A stretch of 64,000 nucleotides of DNA from Nocardia arizonensis (GCF_001310275.1 NZ_LGYZ01000084.1:62001-126000), one strand, 5' to 3'. Positions 35,660 through 45,027 are shown, counted from the first letter of the stretch. Numbers and translations: made by a program. The notes: generated from the sequence alone by a model not told the origin.

Positions 35660-38260
35660 CTAGCGCTCGACGTCGCGCCAGATCAACTGGGCCAATTGTT
35701 CGCGGTCGGCGGCGTCGAGCTTGGTGCACGCGCGGTAGATGTGGCCTTCGACGGTGCGGACCGAGACGCCGAGCCGTTCGGCGATCTCGCGGTTGGTCAG
35801 TCCGCGGGCGACCAGCGCGGTGATCTCGCGTTCGCGTCCGGTGATGGGCAGCGGCTTGGAGGCGGCGACGATGGCGGGGGTGGTCGCGCCGTCGCATCTG
35901 GTGGCCAGGCCGAGGGCGCGGGCGGCGGACTGGGCGCTGAGGCGGCGCTGTCCCGCGCGGTCGTGGACGGGCACGGCCTGGGCGGCGGCGTCGGCGGCGG
36001 ACGGGAGCAGACCGGCGGCCTCGAACTCCGCGCTTACCTTCGCCAGTGCTTCGGTGTCGTTGTGCGTGAAGGCGGCCGCGTGCCGGGCGTAGATGCCGGC
36101 CACCGGACCCTGCACGCGTCCGGCGATATCGCCGAGGCGGTGGGCGACGGTGCGGTCGCCGAAACGCACCGCGTAGTGCAGCGCTTCGGCCTCGAGCGCG
36201 TATTGCCCCGCGCTGTGGGCGATATCGGCGGCCTTGCGGGCCAGTTCGACCGCGGAATGGCGGCTGTGCGAGGCGGCGGCGAGCCAGGCGCGGGCGATCA
36301 CGCGCTGCGGCTCGTGCAGGGCCAGATGCCGTCCGCTGTGCTCGTCGGCGTCGTTCAGAACCCGTTCGGCCTGTTCGACATCGCCGAGGGTGGCGTAGGC
36401 GCGGGCCAGCAGCAGCCGCGCCGGAAGTTGCCAGGGCAGTGTCTCTTCGGCGTTCAGCGCCGCCAGCGCCTGTTCGAAGGCGGTGATCGCCTCGCGGAAC
36501 CGGCCGCGGGCGGTGGCGACGACACCGGCCGCGATCTTGGCGATCGCCCAGCCGAGAAACTGTCCGGCGGAGGAGAAGTGGCTGTATTCGGTGGCGCGCC
36601 GGTCGGCGAGGTCGAGATCGCCGACGGTGGTGAGCGCAAGCACGTCGCAGTAGCGCACCATGACCCGGATCATGCCGTCGGTGGCCTTCTGCTGCGCCCG
36701 GCTACGGGACGCGATCGGCGCGAAATCCATGCCGCGCCCGGCCACCGGCATGGCCAGACCGGCGGCGAAGGCGGCGAAGTCGACGGCCTGCCGCGGAGCG
36801 TCCTTATCGGCGAGAACCTTTTCGGCGGCGGCGATTCCGTCGGCGATACGGTTCTCGTGCACCGCCATCATGGCGCCCGCGCCCGCCACAACCAGGCGCA
36901 GCGCGGGATGTTCGACCCTTGCGTTCATCAGATCGATCAGTTCGAGACCGCGGTCGACCTCGCCCAGTGACCAGAACAGCAGACTGGCGCGCGGAATGCC
37001 CCACTGGACAAGTTGCAGCTGATCGAGACTGTCGGGATCGAAACCCGCGAGGATCTCGTCGGCCTCGACCGGCCGACCCTGCCACAGCAGGGCGCGGGAG
37101 AGCAGCTCGGCCGCGGGCAACCCGGCGCCGCGCTCGTGGGCCGCGCGGGCGAGTCGTTCGCCCAGCGGCAGATTCGACAGCGCGACCGCGTCTTTGGCGG
37201 CGGTGATCAACAGCTCGATGTCGATGGGCTGATCACTGTCGACGCACAACTGGGCCAAGCGGATGCGGTTCGCGGCGGTGCTCAGATCCTGGTCGCGCAA
37301 TTTGGCGACGATCCGCCCGCGCCGGGTGCGCGCCGAGGCGGTGCCGATCCGGCGGCGCACCACATCGCCGAGCAGCGGATGGCTGAAGCGCGCGCTGAGC
37401 GGTCCGCTGTCGCGGCCGGTGCGGATCAGCCCCGCGATCTCGGCGGCGTCGACGGCCTGCTCGCCGACGAGTTCGGTGAGAATGTCGATATCGAGCGGTT
37501 CGTAGATGGCCAGCATCTTCAGCGCGTCCATGACCGCGTCGCCCGCGCGCGCCAACCGCTCATCGAGCAGCGCGGCCAGGCCGGAGGGCACCGCGGTGGC
37601 GCCGCGCAACTGCCACACGCCGTTGACCTCGGTCAGATTCCCGGCCTCGAAGGCGCCCTCGACCATATTGCGCAGGAACAGCGGATTGCCGCCCGAGGAC
37701 TCCCACATCACGTCGGCGCTGAGACCTTCGAGTGTGCCGTCGATGACGGTTTCGACCAGGTTGACGCACTGGCGTTTGGTCAGCGGCTCGAGTTCGACGC
37801 GCTGGAGGTAGCCGTCCTTCCACAGCGAGGTCACCGCGTCCGGGACCGGTTCGCCGGTGCGGACGGTGGCGACGATGTGCGCGGCGCGGTCCACGGCGAT
37901 CTGGTGCAACAGGGTCGCGGAGAGTTTGTCGAGCAGGTGCGCGTCATCGACGCCGATGACGGTGTCCGGTTCGGCGACAAGGTTTTCTCGCGCCGAGGAC
38001 AGCAGTGCGATGGGATCGCGCGAGGCCGACGGGGCCACCCAGGGCGCGAACGCGCCAAGCGGAATCGCCTGGGAGGACTCGGTGCAGGCCGCCCACCGCA
38101 CCGGAACCGTCAGCATCGAGGTGACCAGCCGCGCGAGCGTGGTCTTACCTATGCCCGCGGCGCCCACGAGCACGACACCGCCTGCGCCGCGGCTCGTCAA
38201 CGCCGCGTGGACCGCTTCGAATTCGACGGGGCGGTCGAGCAGTTGCCAGCGGTCACCCAT
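35660..38260 (-). CDS. LuxR-family AAA regulator (LAL type)
   Basis: An 866-aa large ATP-binding LuxR regulator. Walker A VGAAGIGKTT lies near residue 31 and Walker B GVDDAHLLD near 100. An alpha-helical TPR-like middle follows (about 330-790; repeated A-x-A-rich helices such as LLLARAYATLGDVEQAE), then a C-terminal LuxR HTH (LPITGREREITALVARGLTNREIA, then RTVEGHIYRACTKL). It is convergent with the HsaA-like gene and lies upstream of the catalase/dioxygenase pair on the same strand but in its own unit. LAL proteins activate secondary metabolism or catabolic genes; the target is unknown. Confidence 0.93.
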   Translation of the reverse strand: MGDRWQLLDRPVEFEAVHAALTSRGAGGVVLVGAAGIGKTTLARLVTSMLTVPVRWAACTESSQAIPLGAFAPWVAPSASRDPIALLSSARENLVAEPDTVIGVDDAHLLDKLSATLLHQIAVDRAAHIVATVRTGEPVPDAVTSLWKDGYLQRVELEPLTKRQCVNLVETVIDGTLEGLSADVMWESSGGNPLFLRNMVEGAFEAGNLTEVNGVWQLRGATAVPSGLAALLDERLARAGDAVMDALKMLAIYEPLDIDILTELVGEQAVDAAEIAGLIRTGRDSGPLSARFSHPLLGDVVRRRIGTASARTRRGRIVAKLRDQDLSTAANRIRLAQLCVDSDQPIDIELLITAAKDAVALSNLPLGERLARAAHERGAGLPAAELLSRALLWQGRPVEADEILAGFDPDSLDQLQLVQWGIPRASLLFWSLGEVDRGLELIDLMNARVEHPALRLVVAGAGAMMAVHENRIADGIAAAEKVLADKDAPRQAVDFAAFAAGLAMPVAGRGMDFAPIASRSRAQQKATDGMIRVMVRYCDVLALTTVGDLDLADRRATEYSHFSSAGQFLGWAIAKIAAGVVATARGRFREAITAFEQALAALNAEETLPWQLPARLLLARAYATLGDVEQAERVLNDADEHSGRHLALHEPQRVIARAWLAAASHSRHSAVELARKAADIAHSAGQYALEAEALHYAVRFGDRTVAHRLGDIAGRVQGPVAGIYARHAAAFTHNDTEALAKVSAEFEAAGLLPSAADAAAQAVPVHDRAGQRRLSAQSAARALGLATRCDGATTPAIVAASKPLPITGREREITALVARGLTNREIAERLGVSVRTVEGHIYRACTKLDAADREQLAQLIWRDVER

Positions 38261-38375
38261 GGTTTTGAAGTGTAGGTCTTGCCCTGCGGCGTCGCGACGG
38301 GTGCCACCGCTCGTCGCGTGCCCGCCATCACCCGCCGCGTCGGGCGCATGTCCCGGATCGGCGGGCGTGCCGGAG

Positions 38376-39500
38376 TCATCGCGGAAGGTCGGCGGGACCG
38401 CTCGGCTCGATGCGCGGTGCGTTGTTCACCTCGTGGCGGTAGTTGCTCGATGCCTCGTAGACGCGCTTCTTGAGCCGGTTGATCGATCCGAGCGGACGGT
38501 GCAGGTCCAGACCGCGCCAGGAGTTGAAGGACAGCACGTCGTCGCCATAGGCGCGCCGCTCGGGGGTGTAGGGATCCTGCGGCTCGAATCGGATGGTCGC
38601 GACCGCGCGATGCGGAGATGCCTCCTCCGGCCACGGCACCGTCGCGTCCTCGATCGGCATGACGTCCGGGTCGGTGCACAACTGCACACGCAACTCGTAT
38701 TCGGCCGCGTGCGCGGCGAAGAAGTCCACGATCGCGTCCCGGTGGGCGTTGATGCCCTTGTCCGGTCCGACGGGCAGCCCCGCCAGCGCCGCGACCTCCG
38801 GCGAGGACGGCGCGTAGAGCATCTTGGCGACGTGATCGCCGTAGCGCAGCGGCGCCGATGAGTAGAAGGTCTCGCCGAGTATGTGGGTGTTGGGCCGGAC
38901 GAAGACGCTCAGATTGGCGGGCAGGGGCCGGTCGATGCGCCGCAGCACGCGCTGGTCCAGCGCCGAGAGCAGCGTGCTGCCGGTCTGCAGCAACGGGTCG
39001 GGCAGGCGGGCCAGCACCCACGCCGTCGGCATTCCCTTGGTGAGGTACTCGTGCGCGTCGGCGAAGAGGAATTCCCGGTGGGTGACCATGATGAAGTCCT
39101 GCGTGGTCGCCGTGTCGTCGGGCAGCGCGCGCGGGCCGGGCACGCCGAGCACCTTGATCCCGAGACCGCGCACCCCGCGCAGTTGATCGCTGCGGATCAC
39201 CCCGGAAGTGCTCGACAGCCGCGCGATGACGGGATACGTGGCGGGCGTGGCGAACATGCCCTGCGCCAGTTCCGTGGCCAGACCCGAGTGCACGGTCAGC
39301 TCGCCGCGCAGGATGCCGTGACTCTTGGCGTGCGCGTCGCGCAGACCGTGCTTGTAGCGGCGATAGGCGCGTTCGTTGTTGTCCCGCAGCACCGCGATGA
39401 TCCTGTCGATGATCTGTTCCTCGTCGACCCGTGGACGTTCCAGATCGTCGCGGTAGCGCAGGTAGGTCTGCTCGGTGCGCGGCCGTGCCACGTCGGTCAT
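38376..39500 (-). CDS. Catalase-family heme protein (minimal/AOS-like)
   Basis: A 374-aa protein of the short catalase family. It shows the distal-side segment ILRGELTVHSGLATELAQGMFATPATYPVIARLSSTSG, the core GLGIKVLGV, QDFIMVTHREFLFADAHEYL, and the end FNSWRGLDLHRPLGSINRLKKRVYEASSNYRHEVN. Related proteins include allene oxide synthase-like and hydroperoxide-metabolising catalases rather than true H2O2 catalases. It overlaps the dioxygenase stop by 4 nt (ATGA). Co-translation with a fatty acid dioxygenase suggests it converts the hydroperoxide made by that enzyme, as in coral and cyanobacterial pairs; this is inference. Confidence 0.87.
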   Translation of the reverse strand: MTDVARPRTEQTYLRYRDDLERPRVDEEQIIDRIIAVLRDNNERAYRRYKHGLRDAHAKSHGILRGELTVHSGLATELAQGMFATPATYPVIARLSSTSGVIRSDQLRGVRGLGIKVLGVPGPRALPDDTATTQDFIMVTHREFLFADAHEYLTKGMPTAWVLARLPDPLLQTGSTLLSALDQRVLRRIDRPLPANLSVFVRPNTHILGETFYSSAPLRYGDHVAKMLYAPSSPEVAALAGLPVGPDKGINAHRDAIVDFFAAHAAEYELRVQLCTDPDVMPIEDATVPWPEEASPHRAVATIRFEPQDPYTPERRAYGDDVLSFNSWRGLDLHRPLGSINRLKKRVYEASSNYRHEVNNAPRIEPSGPADLPR

Positions 39501-41350
39501 CGCGGGTCGGTTCCTTTCTCGGCGCGCATCCGGTCGACGCTGCGCCACGGTGCGAACGGATTGGCGACGCCGTCGAGGGCGGGCGCCAGCGTGGGGAAGT
39601 GGCGCAGCAGCACACTGCGCATATCGTTGTCGCGCACCCAGGCCATCCCGGCCTCGGTGTAGATCTCCGGTCGGAAGTCGGTGGTGAAGTAGCGATCGCT
39701 GGACAGCCGCCGCGAGGCCATCAGGATGAACACCCGGAACGCGGTGTCGCTGAAGCCGAATCCCGGCGGCTTGGGTTCGGCGAACAGGCCGACCATGAGA
39801 TCGACCTGTTCGACGTCGCCGTAGACCTCGCGCAGTTGCCGCGCCCACAGCGGATTGTCGGTGAGTTCCTCGAAGGACGGCGCGGGGGCCAGGCGCAGCT
39901 GACGGCGGAACTCGTTGTAGCGCGGCACACCTCGCTCACGGATCCGCAGGATGTCGACGGTCGCCAGATCCATGAGCGGATGGTCCGGGCGGGTCAGATT
40001 CTGTAGGTGGCGCGGATAGTTGTGCAGTGTCAGCGCACCGGGATTGGCGCGCCCGAACGAGTAGAACAGATCCGGCATCGACGTCTCCGCGAGGCGTTCG
40101 CGCACATTGGCGACCAAGAGGTCGGGAAGTTCGTGTTCGGCCAGGACGCTGTCGTCGGCGAGACTGCGCACCGTGAACTCGTCGGGAATGAGCGGGTGCA
40201 TCCGGTACACCGAGACGAATTCCTCGGTCAGCGAATACGGTACGCCGTGGTCGTCGGTCTCGGAACCCGGTATGCCGCAAAGGATCTCGTTGTCGCTGAC
40301 CCTGCCGAAACGGCGCTGAACCGTCTCGCCGAGCAGGCCGAACCAGTTGGCGCGCATGGCGGCGACCGTGGTCGGATGCGAGATGATGGCCGGTGTCCAG
40401 TCGACGGTGTGGATCTTGGCGATCAGCGCCGAGTTGATCAGGCGCGCGGTGTCGTAGAGCTGTTGATCGGTCATATCCGGGTAGCGGCGTTCCAGGCGTG
40501 CGCAGATCGCGTTGTGCTCGCGCATGAACAGCGAGTGCAACAGTGCCAGACCGACCCAGAAATTGGCCGCCGCTTCGGTGAGCGCCATGAGGTCCCGCAC
40601 GTCGAACGGCGGCAGTCCCTGGTCGTCCATCTTCAGTCGCCCGCCCCGGCCCGATCGCAGCGCCGCCGCGAATTCGGCTGTGCTGCCGTAGATCTGGGAG
40701 GCGTCCCACCAATGGGTGTCCTCGGTGACGTAGGTCGGCGGATCCTGGGGATCCGGCGCGGGCACCGAGACGGTGCGGTTGACGGTCATGGGCCGCAGCG
40801 GCCACGGGTCGTCCTCGTCGAGGGTGACGGCGAAGGGCTCGGCATCGGTGTCGCCGTGGCTGAGCCAGTCGTGCACCTCGAACTGGATCCAGGCCGCCGC
40901 CAGCAGGTTCAATGTGGTCGCGGGTTGGAATTGCTCGCGTGCCAATAATTTCCGGCTGACGAGGCGCGGCTCCGGATGCAGTATCCGGCTCTCGTCCTCC
41001 GGGCGGGTGTGCTCGATCGGGAAGTTGCGCCCGAACCTGCATCCCACCGAACCCGTCCGCGGCGCGGCGAGGGCGTTGTAGGTGCCGTCGACGGTGCGCG
41101 CGCGCAGGTATTCCGCGTCGGCCGCCGCGTCGGCGGGCAGCGGACCCTCGGGGTGCGGGCCGGTGTCGAACAGATTCTCCGAGCGGAGTCCGGCGCGTAG
41201 TCCGACCAGGACCGCCAGCCCGAGCGGGGTGGGCAGCCGGGACCAGCCGATCGCGCGGTCGACCGACTCGGCGGCTCTCACCAGCAGGCGAACGGCGGCT
41301 TTCGGTGTGCGGCGGCGGGTGGGCGGGGGCGTCGGCAGTGCCCGGACCAT
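39497..41350 (-). CDS. Alpha-dioxygenase/animal-type heme peroxidase (PGHS-like)
   Basis: A 617-aa heme peroxidase of the alpha-DOX/PGHS/linoleate dioxygenase group. A distal histidine lies in IQFEVHDWLSHG (H160, with H165 nearby). THWWDASQIYGS follows, and the proximal histidine is H385 in EEFVSVYRMHPLIPD. YNEFRRQLRLAP in the C-terminal part is also typical. Such enzymes add O2 to fatty acids to make hydroperoxides. The ATG at 41350 has GGAGG 6 nt upstream. No signal peptide is visible. It is the first gene of a two-gene operon with the catalase-like protein, under a palindromic element at 41440-41455. Confidence 0.9.
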   Translation of the reverse strand: MVRALPTPPPTRRRTPKAAVRLLVRAAESVDRAIGWSRLPTPLGLAVLVGLRAGLRSENLFDTGPHPEGPLPADAAADAEYLRARTVDGTYNALAAPRTGSVGCRFGRNFPIEHTRPEDESRILHPEPRLVSRKLLAREQFQPATTLNLLAAAWIQFEVHDWLSHGDTDAEPFAVTLDEDDPWPLRPMTVNRTVSVPAPDPQDPPTYVTEDTHWWDASQIYGSTAEFAAALRSGRGGRLKMDDQGLPPFDVRDLMALTEAAANFWVGLALLHSLFMREHNAICARLERRYPDMTDQQLYDTARLINSALIAKIHTVDWTPAIISHPTTVAAMRANWFGLLGETVQRRFGRVSDNEILCGIPGSETDDHGVPYSLTEEFVSVYRMHPLIPDEFTVRSLADDSVLAEHELPDLLVANVRERLAETSMPDLFYSFGRANPGALTLHNYPRHLQNLTRPDHPLMDLATVDILRIRERGVPRYNEFRRQLRLAPAPSFEELTDNPLWARQLREVYGDVEQVDLMVGLFAEPKPPGFGFSDTAFRVFILMASRRLSSDRYFTTDFRPEIYTEAGMAWVRDNDMRSVLLRHFPTLAPALDGVANPFAPWRSVDRMRAEKGTDPR

Positions 41351-41439
41351 CAAGGACCTCCACGTGGCAGCGGCGAGTCGGTGGCTCGCCCTGGATCGAA
41401 TCGGTGCTCAGTCTGTGAGTCGGGTGCGATACCCGTCAC

Positions 41440-41455
41440 GAGTAGTGGACTACTC
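41440..41455. promoter_or_regulatory. Palindromic operator in the dioxygenase/CYTH intergenic region
   Basis: GAGTAGTGGACTACTC is a 7-bp perfect inverted repeat with a 2-nt centre, about 90 nt upstream of the dioxygenase ATG. On the minus strand it lies between a TTGGAG -35-like and a GTATCG -10-like element, a typical repressor site. The rest of the 414-nt gap (41351-41764) shows no gene. Confidence 0.6.
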
Positions 41456-41764
41456 CAAACCATGATCGTCCACGAGGGAAGCGGCGCGCCGCGGATCGAA
41501 TCGCTCGGCGAGCGTTGCAGGGTCGGTCTGCCCCGCCGCGGGACGCGGGTAGCCGCCACTCGTCCGATGCGATGCGAGCACGCTCGACGTCGTCCCGGTT
41601 ACCCGCGTTTCGAGACGCCGTGGTCGCAGAGCGGCGCGGGCCGTCATCACCGGGCAATCGGGTAGCGCGGTACGCGCGCCGGTCGCCGCCCGGGTGGGCG
41701 AGGCTGTCCACGACGATGCTGTGGGCCGTGGGAGGCTCCCGCGCGGAAACGGGAAGGGCACTCG

Positions 41765-42508
41765 GTGATAGTTCCGATCGGAATCAAAGTCAACCTCGAC
41801 GGGCGGGTCGCCGAGGCATTGACCCGATTGGGGTGCGCCGAGCGGACCGCCGTCACCCGCGACATCTGGTTCGCCGAAGCGCACGGCGGGCCCGGACCCG
41901 CGCTGTTGACCGGCCGTATCGTGATCCGGCTGCGCAGCGGCGGCCCGTACGACGATCTCACCGTCAAACTGCGTCCCTGCCTGCGCCCCCAGTTGACGGG
42001 GCGATGGACCGCGCCGTTCGACGCCGACGGACTGGAATACCGCATAGCGGCCGACTGGTGCGAGGATCGGCGCACCCTGTCGGCGTCGGCGCTCGGCCGT
42101 CGACCGCGCGGATCGGTTCGCCGGGTCGCGCGTCGCGGCGTGGACGTCATATCCGCCCTGGAATCGGCCCAACGTCAGTTCCTGGTGAGCTGCACGCCGC
42201 CAGGTGTGGCGGTGGATCGGCTTGTGGTGCTCGGGCCGGTCGCCTCGACCAAGTGGACGGCCGTTCGGCTCGACGGTCTCGAAGTCGACGTCGAGAGGTG
42301 GCAGGTCGGCGAGCTGGACATGCTCGAACTGCTCCTGCGCGTAATCCCCGTTCCCGGGGAGTCCCACGCCGACCTGGAAAGCCGCGCCGCCCTCGACCAG
42401 CGCGTCTTCGAATCCGCGGTGCGCGCCGCCGGCCTGCGCATCGCCGCAGGCCCGACCAAGACCGAACGGGTTCTCACCGCCCTCACGGCACGCCCGACCC
42501 ACCCCTGA
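41765..42508 (+). CDS. CYTH-like domain protein
   Basis: A 247-aa protein with CYTH-type hallmarks. The start is IKVNLDGRV, then TAVTRDIWFAE. LTGRIVIRLRSGGPYDDLTVKLRP supplies the paired basic R.R....TVK strands, and later come FLVSC, KWTAVRLDGLEVDVERWQVGELDMLELL. CYTH tunnels bind triphosphates with Mg2+, as in thiamine triphosphatases and class IV cyclases. The N-terminal ExExK motif is not clearly conserved (IGIKV), so activity is uncertain. The start is GTG at 41765 with GGAAGGG upstream. Its neighbours give no functional link. Confidence 0.7.
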   Translation: MIVPIGIKVNLDGRVAEALTRLGCAERTAVTRDIWFAEAHGGPGPALLTGRIVIRLRSGGPYDDLTVKLRPCLRPQLTGRWTAPFDADGLEYRIAADWCEDRRTLSASALGRRPRGSVRRVARRGVDVISALESAQRQFLVSCTPPGVAVDRLVVLGPVASTKWTAVRLDGLEVDVERWQVGELDMLELLLRVIPVPGESHADLESRAALDQRVFESAVRAAGLRIAAGPTKTERVLTALTARPTHP

Positions 42509-42611
42509 CTCCCGCGTCGATCCGCAGTCATTCCGCTGCACCGACTCGCCGTCGCGGATGGAGTCGATATCGAGTGCCGACCCGCCCTGACCGTCAGGCG
42601 GTGGTCGAACA

Positions 42612-42637
42612 CATGTCGAGGTAGACCGCTCGACATG
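42612..42637. terminator. Inverted repeat between convergent genes
   Basis: CATGTCGAG and CTCGACATG form a perfect 9-bp stem with an 8-nt loop between the CYTH gene (stop 42508) and the SDR gene (stop 42707). It most likely serves as a bidirectional terminator. Confidence 0.55.
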
Positions 42638-42706
42638 AACATCGGTTCGGAATCGGCGAATTCGCCCGCGCGACCCGCGGGGCACGGGCGGTTCGGCCGA
42701 TACGGA

Positions 42707-43579
42707 TCAGTATTTGAGGGCGCCGGCGTCCACGGCGATCTGGTTGCCGGTGGTCGAGCCGGATGCGGGACTCGCGAGCCAGGCGACGATGTCGGCGACC
42801 TCGTCGGGGGACATGAAACCGCTGCGGCCGTCGGAGCCGTCCCGGGTGGCGGGGCGGTAGGGGACGGGCGGGAAGCTGTGCAGGAAGGACGGGTATTCGG
42901 CGAACAGTTTCATCATGGCGTCGGGATCGATCATGGGCGTGTCGACCGAGTACGGGTGGATGGAATTGACGCGGATGCCGTATTCGCCGACCTCGAGTGC
43001 GAGCGCGTTGGTGAGGCCGACCAGGCCGTGTTTGGAGGCGGAGTAGTGGCCGTTGCCGGGGGTGGCCTTCAGGCCCGCCGAGGAGCTGACGATGACGATC
43101 GATCCGCCGTTGCCTGCCTCGATCATGGCGGGCACCGCGGCACGGACGGTGCGCCAGGTGCCGTTGAGGTTCACGTCGACGACGGTGTCCCACTGTTCTT
43201 CCGACATCTCGAACAGCCGTGCCCAGCTGAGCACGCCCGCGTTGGCGACAAGGACGTCGAGGCGGCCGAACTGCTCGACGGTGTCGGCGACGACGGCCTG
43301 GAGGGCGGCGAGATCGCGGATGTCGACCTCGCGGGCCAGGACCTTGCGCCCGGTCTCCTCGACCAGCCGCCGGGTCTCGGCGAGATCCTCGCTGTTCGCG
43401 GGCGGGTAGGTGATGCTCTCGGAGACGGATCCGCAGATATCGATGGCGACGACATCCGCGCCGTCGCGGGCCAGCCGCAGGGCGTGCGCCCGGCCCTGAC
43501 CTCGGGCGGCGCCGGTGACCAGGGCCACCTTGCCGTGCAGTGTCGGCTCTGAACTGCGCATTCCGGTATCCGCCTTCAT
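42707..43579 (-). CDS. Mycofactocin-type SDR family oxidoreductase
   Basis: A 290-aa SDR. The nucleotide motif TGAARGQGRAHALRLA, an insertion after the second strand (IDICGSVSESITYPPANSEDLAETRRLVEETGRKV), catalytic S in VSSSAG, YSASK and TGNQIAVDAGALKY match the mycofactocin-coupled carveol-dehydrogenase-like group. Such enzymes hold NAD(H) tightly and exchange electrons with the peptide-derived cofactor mycofactocin; this is family knowledge. Start ATG 43579 has GAGG 7 nt upstream. The gene stands alone, with a promoter and inverted repeat at 43677-43709. Confidence 0.92.
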   Translation of the reverse strand: MKADTGMRSSEPTLHGKVALVTGAARGQGRAHALRLARDGADVVAIDICGSVSESITYPPANSEDLAETRRLVEETGRKVLAREVDIRDLAALQAVVADTVEQFGRLDVLVANAGVLSWARLFEMSEEQWDTVVDVNLNGTWRTVRAAVPAMIEAGNGGSIVIVSSSAGLKATPGNGHYSASKHGLVGLTNALALEVGEYGIRVNSIHPYSVDTPMIDPDAMMKLFAEYPSFLHSFPPVPYRPATRDGSDGRSGFMSPDEVADIVAWLASPASGSTTGNQIAVDAGALKY

Positions 43580-43676
43580 CGGGAGACCTCGGTCTCGGTG
43601 GGGCTCGACACGCCGCGGGACCGGACGTCCACGGACTGGGAGCGTGGTCGTCTCGTCGTCGCGGTCATGAGAGTGG

Positions 43677-43709
43677 ACGGTAGTATTTACACCTGTCAGA
43701 TTCAACAGG
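43677..43709 (-). promoter_or_regulatory. Promoter with overlapping inverted repeat for the SDR gene
   Basis: Read on the minus strand, TTGAAT (43705-43700), 17 nt, and TACCGT (43682-43677) form a good sigma-70-type promoter. CCTGT and ACAGG arms (43692-43696 and 43705-43709, 8-nt spacer) overlap the -35, as expected for a repressor site. Confidence 0.6.
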
Positions 43710-43770
43710 CGGTCTCACTCCGCGGACCGCCGCCGCCGGGTTCGTGACCACGCCCGACCCGTCCCGATGG

Positions 43771-45027
43771 TCAGCGTGACGCGGAAGGTCCGAGTTCGGC
43801 GACCGGTTCCGGGTCGGCGGGTATCGGATGGTCGTGTCGGGGCAGCAGCAGGGGGGTCGCCAGGAGGAGTACGCCTGCGGCGGCGAGGGCGGTGCGGGGG
43901 CTGGTGGTGGCGGCGAGGATTCCCCAGAGGGCGGTGAGAGCCGCGGTGGTGGTTCGCGAGGTGATCGTCCAAGCCGAGAGGGTGCGGGCGGCGCGGTCGG
44001 CGGTGGTGCGTGCGAGCCGGTAGGTGGCAATGAGCGGATTCGAGATGCCTATGCAGAGGATGAGACCGAATTCGATCACGATGACCGCGACGAGCCCGGC
44101 GGTACCGTGCCCGACGAAGGTCAGACCTATCGGCCAGCAGGCGCGTGCGGTGCCGCCCGCGAGCATGACGCGGTGGCCGCCGAAGCGGGTGGCCAATGGG
44201 CGCGACAGCCGGGCGCCGACGAGTCCGCCGAGGCAGGGGACGGCGAAGGCGAGTCCGTACTGCCATGGCGCGAAACCCAGGTCGCCTACCAGTAATACGG
44301 CGAGTACGGGCTCGGTCGCGAGAATCAATCCTGAGAAGAGCGCCGAGTTGAGAAGCATGGCGCGCAGTCCACGGTGGGCGAGGATGAACCGCCATCCCTC
44401 GAGGAGTGCGCCGGTGCGCGTTACGGAATCGCGGGTGATCACCGGATGTGGGTCCGCGCCGCCGATGGCGCGAATACCCAAGGCCGACAACAGATAGCTC
44501 ACGGCGTCGGCGGCCACCGTGACCACCGGCCCCACCAATCCCATTGCGGCGCCGCCAAGCGGCGGCGCGATCGTCTGCGCGCTCCACATCGTCGATTCGA
44601 AGCGGGCGTTGGCGGTGAGCAGATCCTCCGGTCGCACAATCGTTTTCAGGTAGGCGCCGCTCGCCGCACGGAAGGTGATGTCGGCCGCGGCGGCGACGAC
44701 CGCCGTCACCAGTAGATGGACGTAGCTCAATGCGCCGAACGCGTAGGCGGCGGGAATACTTGCCAGCATCACGAACCGGGACAGGTCCATCGCCATCATG
44801 ACCGGCCGTTTGCGCCGGAACTCCACCCACGGACCGAGCGGAACGGCGATCAGCGCGCCTACCGCCACGCCCGTGGCGGCCAGCGCCGACACCTGCGCGG
44901 GCCCCACGTGCAGCACGCCGATCGCGATCAACGGCAGCGCCCCGAATCCGAACCCGGTCCCGTACACGCTGACCGCATAGGATGCCCACAGCCACCTGAA
45001 CCGACGATCAAGCGATTCGCCGCTCAC
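43771..45027 (-). CDS. MFS transporter (enterobactin/macrolide-exporter-like)
   Basis: A 418-aa membrane protein with about twelve TM segments. It has the MFS loop FRRKRPVMMAMDLSRF after TM2, an unusually arginine-rich form of the A motif, and the segment RFESTMWSAQTIAPPLGGAAMGLVGP of the MFS_3/TetA(P)-like efflux group. The GTG at 45027 has GAGGTG 8 nt upstream, preferred over an upstream TTG/ATG region lacking one. It is divergent from a secreted lipase. Export of a drug-like compound or siderophore is the usual role; the substrate is unknown. Confidence 0.9.
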   Translation of the reverse strand: MSGESLDRRFRWLWASYAVSVYGTGFGFGALPLIAIGVLHVGPAQVSALAATGVAVGALIAVPLGPWVEFRRKRPVMMAMDLSRFVMLASIPAAYAFGALSYVHLLVTAVVAAAADITFRAASGAYLKTIVRPEDLLTANARFESTMWSAQTIAPPLGGAAMGLVGPVVTVAADAVSYLLSALGIRAIGGADPHPVITRDSVTRTGALLEGWRFILAHRGLRAMLLNSALFSGLILATEPVLAVLLVGDLGFAPWQYGLAFAVPCLGGLVGARLSRPLATRFGGHRVMLAGGTARACWPIGLTFVGHGTAGLVAVIVIEFGLILCIGISNPLIATYRLARTTADRAARTLSAWTITSRTTTAALTALWGILAATTSPRTALAAAGVLLLATPLLLPRHDHPIPADPEPVAELGPSASR

